Assembly: GCA_000436535.1 (NCBI GenBank)
Contig: FR886335.1
Coordinates: forward strand, 63,763-78,167
Length of the DNA stretch: 14,405 nucleotides
Direction of reading: 5' to 3'
Source of the DNA: Eubacterium sp. CAG:252
Lineage (GTDB): Bacteria > Bacillota > Clostridia > Lachnospirales > Lachnospiraceae
The notes below the pieces were generated by a model. It had not been told where the DNA came from. It did no database searches and saw only the letters and a list, made by a program, of their open reading frames with translations. Positions 7,369 to 13,460 of this stretch are shown one piece after another. Every line of letters starts with the position of its first letter. Position 1 is the first letter of the stretch. The translations under genes were made by a program, and so were the position numbers.

Positions 7369-8067
7369 TTAAACACATATATAATCTTTAATCTTACTGA
7401 ATGTGCTCTCCTTAATTCCCGGCACATTCTTAATGTCCTCTATACTTTTAAAGCTGCCATGCTTACTGCGGTAGCTTATTATATCCTCTGCCCTTGAGTC
7501 TCCTATACCTGAAAGCGCAACAAGCTGTTCCTTTGTGGCAGTATTAATATTAATAAGACTACCTCCTGACTTCTCACCACCAGCATAAGAAGCCTCATCT
7601 GATACGGTATCTGAATAACTGTCAGCACTATACTCCTCACCTATGCGTGGAATATATATCTTATCGCCATCTGATACTTTCCGTACAGGATTAATCCTGC
7701 CTACATCGGCTTCGTCAGTATAACCGCCACACTGCCCGACAGCCTCATATACCCTTAAACCCTCCATACACTCCACAACTCCCGGACTTTCTACTTCACC
7801 ATATATATACACATAAATGAGCCCTTTATCCTCAATATCCTGACTAAGACCTGCAGCAGTCTGTGAGGTATCTTTGGTATACAACTCTTCCTGTGTGGAT
7901 GAAGTGTCTGTCGCCTGATTGTTGTCAAAAGAATATATATCATCACTGCCAGCCACATTTTTATGCTTTGAACCATAGTATAAAAGCCCGCACACAAGTA
8001 TGATGATAGTTATCACAGCATACTTTGTATATATTCTATATTTATTAAATATCTTAACTATATCCAT
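7369..8067 (-). CDS. comEA: ComEA family DNA-binding competence protein
   Basis: Membrane-anchored DNA receptor for transformation. The 232-residue product has one N-terminal transmembrane segment (about 16-32), a hydrophilic Ser/Thr/Asp-rich linker (40-80), an SLBB-type domain (about 82-142, with VYIYGEVESPGVVE), a second low-complexity linker (143-168), and a C-terminal tandem helix-hairpin-helix DNA-binding domain. That domain has ININTATKEQLVALSGIG (172-189) and FKSIEDIKNVPGIKESTFSKI. This is the full Firmicutes layout. The ATG at 8067 has AAGGAG 5 nt upstream, partly inside a perfect inverted repeat. It is the first gene of the minus-strand operon. comEB (a dCMP-deaminase-like gene) is not found between comEA and comEC; a two-component system and a lipoprotein occupy that place instead. 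Confidence 0.94.
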   Translation of the reverse strand: MDIVKIFNKYRIYTKYAVITIIILVCGLLYYGSKHKNVAGSDDIYSFDNNQATDTSSTQEELYTKDTSQTAAGLSQDIEDKGLIYVYIYGEVESPGVVECMEGLRVYEAVGQCGGYTDEADVGRINPVRKVSDGDKIYIPRIGEEYSADSYSDTVSDEASYAGGEKSGGSLININTATKEQLVALSGIGDSRAEDIISYRSKHGSFKSIEDIKNVPGIKESTFSKIKDYICV

Positions 8068-8074
8068 GTATACT

Positions 8075-8103
8075 CCTTATAACTTTAAACATTAATTATA
8101 AGG
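8075..8103 (-). promoter_or_regulatory. Inverted repeat overlapping the comEA ribosome binding site
   Basis: CCTTATAA (8075-8082) and TTATAAGG (8096-8103) are perfect 8-bp inverted arms around 13 nt. In the minus-strand mRNA the 3' arm ends in AAGG, which is the first part of the AAGGAG Shine-Dalgarno (8078-8073). Folding would therefore partly hide the comEA ribosome binding site. Arm centres lie about two helical turns apart, so a protein operator is equally possible. The stem is AU-rich and may be only marginally stable. Confidence 0.5.
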
Positions 8104-8122
8104 TCCCTTCGCATACATATTT

Positions 8123-8151
8123 ATTGTACCTAATAAAACTCAATAATACAA
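8123..8151 (-). promoter_or_regulatory. Candidate promoter of the comEA operon
   Basis: On the minus strand, TTGTAT (8151-8146), a 17-nt spacer and TACAAT (8128-8123) give a plausible sigma-A promoter with a good -10 and a weak -35. Transcription would begin near 8116, leaving about 49 nt of leader containing the inverted repeat. A better -35-like TTGACT (8156-8151) is 22 nt from this -10, too far for standard spacing. Confidence 0.4.
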
Positions 8152-8180
8152 GTCAAACCTTAAATAATTAACTTATATTA

Positions 8181-8209
8181 TTTACAGTATTTTTATATTT
8201 TGGTAAAAT
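8181..8209 (+). promoter_or_regulatory. Candidate promoter of the YfhO-family gene
   Basis: TTTACA (8181-8186), a 17-nt spacer and TAAAAT (8204-8209) form a sigma-A-type promoter, with TGG just before the -10 giving an extended -10 element. Transcription would start near 8216, about 25 nt before the start codon. It is divergent to the comEA promoter. Confidence 0.65.
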
Positions 8210-8240
8210 GTAACCAATTACTAAACAGGGGGTTAATATT

Positions 8241-10937
8241 TTGAATTCGCTTAACGACAATTCTACTAATACATCCAGAAAACATAAAAGGCATTTTACC
8301 CTTTTTGACAAAACAGATTCCAGTATTCCTGGCGGTGGAATAACATATATAATAGCATTTGTCATTCCACTTATTATAATGACTGCACTGTATATTGCAA
8401 GAGAAATATATCCTTTTGGCAACAACTGTTATCTGCGCTCAGATATGTATCACCAGTATGCGCCTTTCTTTTCCGAACTTTGGAACAAGCTAAGACACGG
8501 AGAAAGCCTGACTTATAGCTGGGATATCGGTATGGGAACTAACTTTACCGCGCTGTATGCCTACTATCTTGCAAGTCCCTCCAACTGGTTTATAGTGCTT
8601 TTCCCACAGAAGTATATGATTGAGATTATGAATGTAATCATCATATTAAAGCTGTGCTTAAGCAGCCTTACATTTACTTATTATATATCAAAGCACTTCA
8701 ACACCAGAAAATGTACTATAGCACTCTTTGGAATGTTTTATGCTCTGTCCGGCTTTGTGGCTGCCTATAGCTGGAACATTATGTGGCTTGACTGCCTTGT
8801 ATTACTTCCACTCATTATACTTGGACTTGAAAGGCTTGTTAATGAAAACCGTTGTTTTCTTTACTGTATAACACTTGGATTATGTATATACACCAACTAC
8901 TATATCGCCATTATGGTATGTATATCAGTTGTTTTATACTTTATCGTGCTTATGGCTGCTTACAAAGGAACAAGAAGGCCTGTAATATATGTAAAGAAGT
9001 TCCTAAACTTTGCCATATATTCACTTCTTGCAGGCGGACTTGCAGCGTGCCTGTTACTTCCTGAGTTTTATGCATTTACACTTTCAGCTTCAAACAACAT
9101 TGAGTTTCCTAAGAAGCTGTCACTGTACTTCAGTATACTGAATATGGTTACAAGACATCTTATAAATGTGCCTGTCCACTTAGGACTTGATCACTACCCT
9201 AACATATACTGCTCAGTTGCCGTACTGCTGCTCTTCCCACTCTATGTTATGGATAAAAAGGTTGACCTTCGTGAAAAGATAGGAAAATCAGCACTTGTAC
9301 TGATATTCCTTACAGCATTTAACCTTAATATACCTAATTTTATATGGCATGGCTTCCACTTTCCTAACAGCCTTCCATGCAGACAGTCCTTTATATATGT
9401 ATTCTTCCTGCTCGCTATGTGTTACGAGGCATTAAGTCATTTAAAGAGCATGACTACAAAGCAGCTTGGAGGTGCTTTATGGATAGCCATCGGTATTCTG
9501 TTATTTATAGAGCAGGTATTTACGGTAGATGAAACTTACGACTTTACGATAGTATATATAAGCGGTGCCTTTATCCTTGTGTATGCACTTATTATGCTTA
9601 TACATTTAAAGCATGAATTTAAAGTTCCTGTCATAATTTTCATAGCATTTTCGCTGTGCATTATAGAATGTACCATCAATATGGACTCAACAGGAATTGG
9701 AACTACAAGCCGTTCTTCTTACCTTCTTGACTATGATGCTGTTAAGACGGTTACCCAGACAGTTGCCGATGATGACTCATCTTTCTACCGTATGGACAAG
9801 AAGTTTGGAAGCCGTTCTAACAATGACGGTGCATGGCACAATTACCATAGCATATCAACATTTTCATCGACATCCAATGGTGCCATGGAGGAGTTCTTCG
9901 GTGAACTAGGCTTTGAACACTCATTTAATGCTTACAAGTACAATGGTGCTACACTTGTCACTGAAAGCCTTTTTTCTGTAAAGTATGCCATATCTAACCG
10001 CATACTCACAGAAAGCCCGCTCCGCTCATACTATACGGGCAGTGACGGCGAATTTATTTACAAGAATAACTATACTCTTCCTATCGGTTTTATGACTTAC
10101 AATGACCCTTATGGATGGGAAGCTGACAGTGCCAATGATGCAGGTATAGAGAACCAGAACTCACTTATTAAGAACCTTACCGGCATATCCAATGTATTTA
10201 CTCTTACTTATGAGAATGCTACTGATGCAAGCTTTGAGGTCAAACCTGTCAAAGCCGGACACCTGTATATGATTGTAAGAAACACTTCCTGCGATACAGT
10301 TACAGCAACTATCAACAGTTCAGAGTATACTTATAAGGACTTAAAGAAAGGCGGAACTATAATCGACCTTGGATATGCAACACCTGATGATATTATTGTG
10401 ATATCCGGCGATACATCTATGAATGCAAGTGTATACACTCTTGAGTCTTCACGCTTCATAGAAGCCTTTAATATACTTAACAATAATTCACTTAATGTAT
10501 CAGAGTTCACTAACAATAAAATAACTGGTACTGTAAATGCAAGCAAGGACGCAACTCTTATATGCTCAATTCCTTATGATAAGGGCTGGTCTGTATACAT
10601 TGATGGAAAAAAAGCAGAAACTAATGACATATATGGTGCGCTCATAAGTGTAAATGTTCCAGCCGGTGAACACACTGTAACATTAAAATATATGCCTGTT
10701 AACTTCATTTTAGGTTGCATAATCACTTCATTATGCATTATTATATTGATTGGCATATATACTTTCAAAAAAATGTGCCGTATGAATGTTATTAAGACAT
10801 CTGACTGGCCGGTATTAATTCAGGAACTGATTGATGAAAAGGATGTCGTCCTGACAATTCACCTTGACAATTTCAGTCTTGATGAACTTGACGACTTTGA
10901 TAATCTTGACAGTGATGAGAGTAATAATGCTGATTAA
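8241..10937 (+). CDS. YfhO-family polytopic membrane protein
   Basis: Large (898-residue) membrane protein of the YfhO family, GT-C-like enzymes implicated in Bacillus and Listeria in glycosylating teichoic acid-type polymers. Visible features are a first transmembrane helix at about 34-52 and an extracytoplasmic loop with RSDMYHQYAPFF (66-77) and YSWDIGMGTNF (92-102), including Asp68. Many further helices follow to about residue 480, including NIMWLDCLVLLPLIILGLERL-like hydrophobic segments. An extracellular domain follows, with WSVYIDGKKAE and VPAGEHTVTLKYMP near its end, then a last helix (about 822-842). The TTG start at 8241 is preceded by AGGGGG with 8 nt spacing. Unusual is a cytoplasmic tail of about 56 residues whose last 25 include ten acidic residues. 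The sugar substrate is unknown. It is probably transcribed alone from its own promoter. Confidence 0.85.
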   Translation: MNSLNDNSTNTSRKHKRHFTLFDKTDSSIPGGGITYIIAFVIPLIIMTALYIAREIYPFGNNCYLRSDMYHQYAPFFSELWNKLRHGESLTYSWDIGMGTNFTALYAYYLASPSNWFIVLFPQKYMIEIMNVIIILKLCLSSLTFTYYISKHFNTRKCTIALFGMFYALSGFVAAYSWNIMWLDCLVLLPLIILGLERLVNENRCFLYCITLGLCIYTNYYIAIMVCISVVLYFIVLMAAYKGTRRPVIYVKKFLNFAIYSLLAGGLAACLLLPEFYAFTLSASNNIEFPKKLSLYFSILNMVTRHLINVPVHLGLDHYPNIYCSVAVLLLFPLYVMDKKVDLREKIGKSALVLIFLTAFNLNIPNFIWHGFHFPNSLPCRQSFIYVFFLLAMCYEALSHLKSMTTKQLGGALWIAIGILLFIEQVFTVDETYDFTIVYISGAFILVYALIMLIHLKHEFKVPVIIFIAFSLCIIECTINMDSTGIGTTSRSSYLLDYDAVKTVTQTVADDDSSFYRMDKKFGSRSNNDGAWHNYHSISTFSSTSNGAMEEFFGELGFEHSFNAYKYNGATLVTESLFSVKYAISNRILTESPLRSYYTGSDGEFIYKNNYTLPIGFMTYNDPYGWEADSANDAGIENQNSLIKNLTGISNVFTLTYENATDASFEVKPVKAGHLYMIVRNTSCDTVTATINSSEYTYKDLKKGGTIIDLGYATPDDIIVISGDTSMNASVYTLESSRFIEAFNILNNNSLNVSEFTNNKITGTVNASKDATLICSIPYDKGWSVYIDGKKAETNDIYGALISVNVPAGEHTVTLKYMPVNFILGCIITSLCIIILIGIYTFKKMCRMNVIKTSDWPVLIQELIDEKDVVLTIHLDNFSLDELDDFDNLDSDESNNAD

Positions 10938-10947
10938 ACTTACCATA

Positions 10948-10969
10948 GTTGGGGGCTTTTGACCCCAAC
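10948..10969 (+). terminator. Hairpin after the YfhO-family gene, incomplete terminator
   Basis: GTTGGGG (10948-10954) pairs with CCCCAAC (10963-10969) around an 8-nt loop, 10 nt beyond the stop codon. The GC-rich stem is strong, but ATCATATTTAT rather than a T-tract follows, so termination may be partial and argH could receive read-through. Confidence 0.55.
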
Positions 10970-10985
10970 ATCATATTTATAATAT

Positions 10986-11011
10986 GTATGCCACAGAATT
11001 GTGCTGCATAC
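10986..11011 (+). promoter_or_regulatory. Leader hairpin just upstream of the argH ribosome binding site
   Basis: GTATGC (10986-10991) pairs with GCATAC (11006-11011), and inside it CACA (10992-10995) pairs with TGTG (11000-11003) around GAAT, leaving a CT bulge. The resulting 10-bp stem ends 1-2 nt before the argH Shine-Dalgarno AGGAAAGAGG. It could be an mRNA stabiliser, a translational control element or an operator. No known riboswitch or T-box class is recognised. Confidence 0.5.
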
Positions 11012-11027
11012 AGGAAAGAGGTAAAAG

Positions 11028-12413
11028 ATGAAACTTTGGGGCGGACGCTTCACTAAGGAAACTAATGAACTTGTAAACAACTTTAATGCTTCTATCTCAT
11101 TTGATCAGAAGTTCTATAAGCAGGATATTCAGGGAAGTATCGCACATGCTACTATGCTTGCTGCTCAGTGTATCATATCAGAGGATGAAGGAAAGCAGAT
11201 TACTGACGGATTAAAGGATATCCTTTCTGATATAGAGTCAGGAAAGCTTGAGATTACAGATGAGTATGAAGATATCCATACATTTATGGAGGCAACTCTT
11301 ATTGAGCATATCGGTGATGCCGGAAAGAAGCTTCACACAGGAAGAAGCCGTAACGACCAGGTTGCACTTGATATGCGACTTTACACACGCGATGAGGTAA
11401 AGAATGTTGACGAAGAAGTAAGAGAACTTATGGAAGTTATCTTAAGAATAATCAAGGAAAATGTTGAAACTTATATGCCGGGCTTTACTCACCTCCAGAA
11501 GGCACAGCCTGTAACTGTTGCTCATCATTTCTCAGCTTATTTTGAAATGTTCAGACGTGACAGAAGCAGACTTTCTGATATATATAACAGAATGAACTAC
11601 TGCCCTCTCGGTGCTGGCGCGCTTGCCGGAACAACTTACCCACTTAACAGGGAAATGACAGCAGAACTTCTTGGTTTTGCAGGACCTACCCTCAACAGTA
11701 TGGACTCTGTATCTGACAGGGATTATGTCATTGAATTCTTAAGTGCCCTCTCTACTATTATGATGCACTTAAGCAGATTTTCTGAAGAAATATGTATATG
11801 GAACTCTAATGAATACAAGTTCATCGAGTTAGATGACGCTTTCAGTACAGGTTCAAGCATTATGCCACAGAAGAAAAACCCTGATATAGCTGAGCTCGTT
11901 CGTGGTAAGACAGGCCGTGTATACGGTGCTCTTATGAGTATTCTTACAACTATGAAGGGAATTCCTCTTGCATACAATAAGGATATGCAGGAAGACAAAG
12001 AGCTTACTTTCGATGCTATTGACACTGTTAAAGGCTGCGTAAGCTTATTCAAGGGAATGATTGATACTATGAAGTTCAACGATGCCCGCATGGAAGATTC
12101 AGCAAAGAAGGGCTTTACAAATGCTACTGATGCTGCTGATTATCTTGTTAAGAAGGGAGTTCCTTTCAGAGATGCCCATGGTATCGTAGGTCAGCTTGTT
12201 CTTATGTGCATTGACAAGGGAATTGCTCTTGATGACCTTTCACTTGATGAATACAAGAAGATAAGCCCAGTCTTTGAAGAAGACGTATACGAAGCCATCA
12301 GTCTTAAGACATGTGTTGAAAAACGTCTTACACTTGGCGCCCCTGGCCCTGAGGTTATGAATAAGGTTATTGCTTTGTATGATGAGTATATGAAGAAAAA
12401 TCAGAAGTTGTAA
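11028..12413 (+). CDS. argH: Argininosuccinate lyase
   Basis: Catalyses the last step of arginine synthesis, splitting argininosuccinate to arginine and fumarate. It is cytoplasmic and expected to be a homotetramer. The protein is 461 residues, the normal length. It starts MKLWGGRF and has the conserved HTGRSRNDQ (103-111), the THLQKAQPVTVAHH region (154-167), PLGAGALAGTTYP and the fumarase/lyase signature GSSIMPQKKNPD (275-286) with the catalytic Ser loop. All appear intact. The ATG at 11028 has AGAGG about 7 nt upstream. argG is not in the window, so argH is unlinked from it on the sequenced side. An AT-rich non-coding region follows. A TATAAT at 10978-10983 lacks a good -35 at normal spacing, so the promoter of argH is uncertain and read-through from the upstream gene is possible. 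Confidence 0.97.
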   Translation: MKLWGGRFTKETNELVNNFNASISFDQKFYKQDIQGSIAHATMLAAQCIISEDEGKQITDGLKDILSDIESGKLEITDEYEDIHTFMEATLIEHIGDAGKKLHTGRSRNDQVALDMRLYTRDEVKNVDEEVRELMEVILRIIKENVETYMPGFTHLQKAQPVTVAHHFSAYFEMFRRDRSRLSDIYNRMNYCPLGAGALAGTTYPLNREMTAELLGFAGPTLNSMDSVSDRDYVIEFLSALSTIMMHLSRFSEEICIWNSNEYKFIELDDAFSTGSSIMPQKKNPDIAELVRGKTGRVYGALMSILTTMKGIPLAYNKDMQEDKELTFDAIDTVKGCVSLFKGMIDTMKFNDARMEDSAKKGFTNATDAADYLVKKGVPFRDAHGIVGQLVLMCIDKGIALDDLSLDEYKKISPVFEEDVYEAISLKTCVEKRLTLGAPGPEVMNKVIALYDEYMKKNQKL

Positions 12414-12461
12414 TTGGTTATTATTATATGTTATGAATATATAAATAATACTTGTTAAATA

Positions 12462-12495
12462 TTTTGCATTGTGTGTTATGCATAACTAATTTTTT
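12462..12495 (+). terminator. Probable argH terminator
   Basis: TTTTGCAT (12462-12469) pairs with ATGCATAA (12478-12485) with one mismatch around TGTGTGTT, and T6 (12490-12495) follows 4 nt later. The core also contains the perfect 12-bp palindrome GTTATGCATAAC (12475-12486). The structure is AT-rich and moderate in strength. A second weak stem, CTGGT/ACCAG followed by ATTTTTA (about 12536-12560), lies further downstream. Confidence 0.45.
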
Positions 12496-12588
12496 GTTAT
12501 ATAGTACTCTGGCTATTAATAATATTTCGATTATGCTGGTAAATTACAACCAGATTTTTATTTAAATATCAAGACGGGAGATTATAAT

Positions 12589-12641
12589 AAAACAGGTTCT
12601 AAATTTGCTTTTTTGTAAGAGGTAAATTTAGAACCTGTTTT
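12589..12641. repeat. Palindromic repeat, copy 2 (perfect 18-bp arms)
   Basis: AAAACAGGTTCTAAATTT (12589-12606) is perfectly complementary to AAATTTAGAACCTGTTTT (12624-12641), with a 17-nt loop. The arm core GGTTCTAAA is shared with the hairpin at 595-630. A-tract and T-tract ends would also let it work as a bidirectional terminator. It sits between a Shine-Dalgarno-like motif and the broken 5' end of the Uma2 gene. Confidence 0.8.
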
Positions 12642-12698
12642 AATTATGATTTTATATTCCTTCTAGAACCTGTCTTAATTATGATTTTATATTCCTTC
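12629..12698. repeat. Tandem 35-bp direct repeat (two copies)
   Basis: Unit 1 (12629-12663) and unit 2 (12664-12698) are adjacent and differ at a single base (CTGTTTT versus CTGTCTT). Each begins TAGAACC, the right-arm end of the palindromic repeat, so the duplication includes the edge of that repeat and its flank. The near identity suggests a recent duplication. The unit is not a multiple of three. Confidence 0.9.
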
Positions 12699-12700
12699 TA

Positions 12701-12787
12701 TTACAACTAGAACTAATTACTCTGGATCAGTACGAGGCTCTTCCAGAAGACAAAAGAGCAGAAGTTTTTGATGGTGTTATCTATGAT
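12701..12787 (+). other. In-frame coding remnant upstream of the Uma2 ATG
   Basis: These 29 codons are open and in frame with the gene that follows. Their translation includes LDQYEALPEDKR and AEVFDGVIYD, which match the usual N-terminal region of Uma2/DUF820 proteins (a Y-x-x-LPE...DGV-Y-DM pattern). No ATG, GTG or TTG occurs in frame before the stop at 12647-12649, so this coding sequence has apparently lost its start. Confidence 0.75.
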
Positions 12788-13249
12788 ATGGCACGTCCTT
12801 CACAGATACATCAAACCATCCTTACAGAATTACTTGTTATTATTAGAAACTATATCAAATCTAAAAATGGAAGCTGCTCTGTATTTCCTGCTCCATTTGA
12901 TGTCAAGCTGTCTGATAAACCACTTACAATTGTTCAGCCAGATATAATGGTTATCTGTGATAAAGATAAACTAGATGGAAAAAGATGTAATGGTGCTCCT
13001 GATTTCATTATTGAAATTGTTTCTCCTGGTAACCCTTCAGATGATTATATCCGTAAGCTATACTACTACAAAAATTATGGAGTACGTGAATACTGGATTG
13101 TAGATCCAAAGAGAAAAACTATTTCAGTAAACTATTTTGAGGGTAATATCGTAAGTGTTCAATATCCGTTTGATTCCATTATCAAAGTTAATATCTATGA
13201 GGATTTATTCATCAATTTCTCAGAGATTGCCAATATGCTGAACATCTAA
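12788..13249 (+). CDS. Uma2 family (DUF820) restriction endonuclease-like protein, probably 5'-truncated
   Basis: Member of the Uma2/DUF820 group, which has a PD-(D/E)XK nuclease-like fold and mostly unknown function. From the ATG at 12788 the product is 153 residues. Key residues are the QPDI motif (50-53), the EIVSP motif with Glu76 (76-80), and the YYYKNYGVREYWIVDP segment (92-107). The C-terminus INFSEIANML looks complete. Family members are usually about 180-200 residues, and here the missing N-terminal part is still readable in frame upstream (12701-12787) but without a start codon. The ATG at 12788 has no Shine-Dalgarno. The gene may be a pseudogene, may use a rare start, or may express a shortened protein. 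The catalytic core seems intact. Flanking palindromic and tandem repeats suggest local rearrangement. Confidence 0.75.
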   Translation: MARPSQIHQTILTELLVIIRNYIKSKNGSCSVFPAPFDVKLSDKPLTIVQPDIMVICDKDKLDGKRCNGAPDFIIEIVSPGNPSDDYIRKLYYYKNYGVREYWIVDPKRKTISVNYFEGNIVSVQYPFDSIIKVNIYEDLFINFSEIANMLNI

Positions 13250-13285
13250 TTCTTGCCAGAACAAAAACTAAAGTTTAGAACAAAA

Positions 13286-13333
13286 AAATCCAGCCGGATT
13301 AAATGATATAATATCATTATCCTGGCTGGATTT
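13286..13333. terminator. Long hairpin between Uma2 and glmS, terminator
   Basis: AAATCCAGCC (13286-13295) pairs with GGCTGGATTT (13324-13333). The interior can continue with GGAT/ATCC and AATGATAT/ATATCATT, so the 48-nt element is almost entirely self-complementary. Read on the minus strand it is followed by seven T residues (complement of 13282-13288), making a strong terminator for glmS, whose stop codon lies 128 nt upstream. For the + strand gene, TTTCTAAAATTTT gives a weaker tail. Confidence 0.8.
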
Positions 13334-13460
13334 CTAAAATTTTATATTGAACTAAATATTAATCTATTATACTTTAAAAACTTGTTTTATGTAAATAAAC
13401 CTGAAAATTGCATATTGTAAATTTTATCTATAATACTATAAATAAGCAAATACAGTTATT

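Larger units (their letters stand above)
12414..12787. other. 374-nt region between argH and the annotated Uma2 ATG
   Basis: No complete gene is seen here. In order it holds the probable argH terminator, an AT-rich stretch ending in an orphan Shine-Dalgarno-like GGGAG (about 12575-12580) with no ATG, GTG or TTG at usable spacing, the 18-bp-arm palindromic repeat, two tandem 35-bp repeats, and then 87 nt that read in frame into the Uma2 gene. Confidence 0.7.

Noticed and set aside
7347..7427. Longer start for the response regulator reaching into comEA
   Set aside because: The extra residues do not resemble receiver domains, while the ATG at 7349 has AAGGAG upstream and gives the canonical N-terminus.
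1674..8103. CCTTATAA as a shared operator of comEA and holA
   Set aside because: The same 8-mer also appears inside holA coding sequence (1133-1140), and AT-rich 8-mers are expected by chance at this frequency; kept only as a side remark.
10938..11027. T-box or riboswitch upstream of argH
   Set aside because: The spacer is only 90 nt and lacks T-box stem I, the TGGN-containing antiterminator bulge and any riboswitch core I recognise.
12589..12698. CRISPR array or insertion sequence at the repeats
   Set aside because: The direct units abut without spacers, only two exist, and no cas gene or transposase is nearby.
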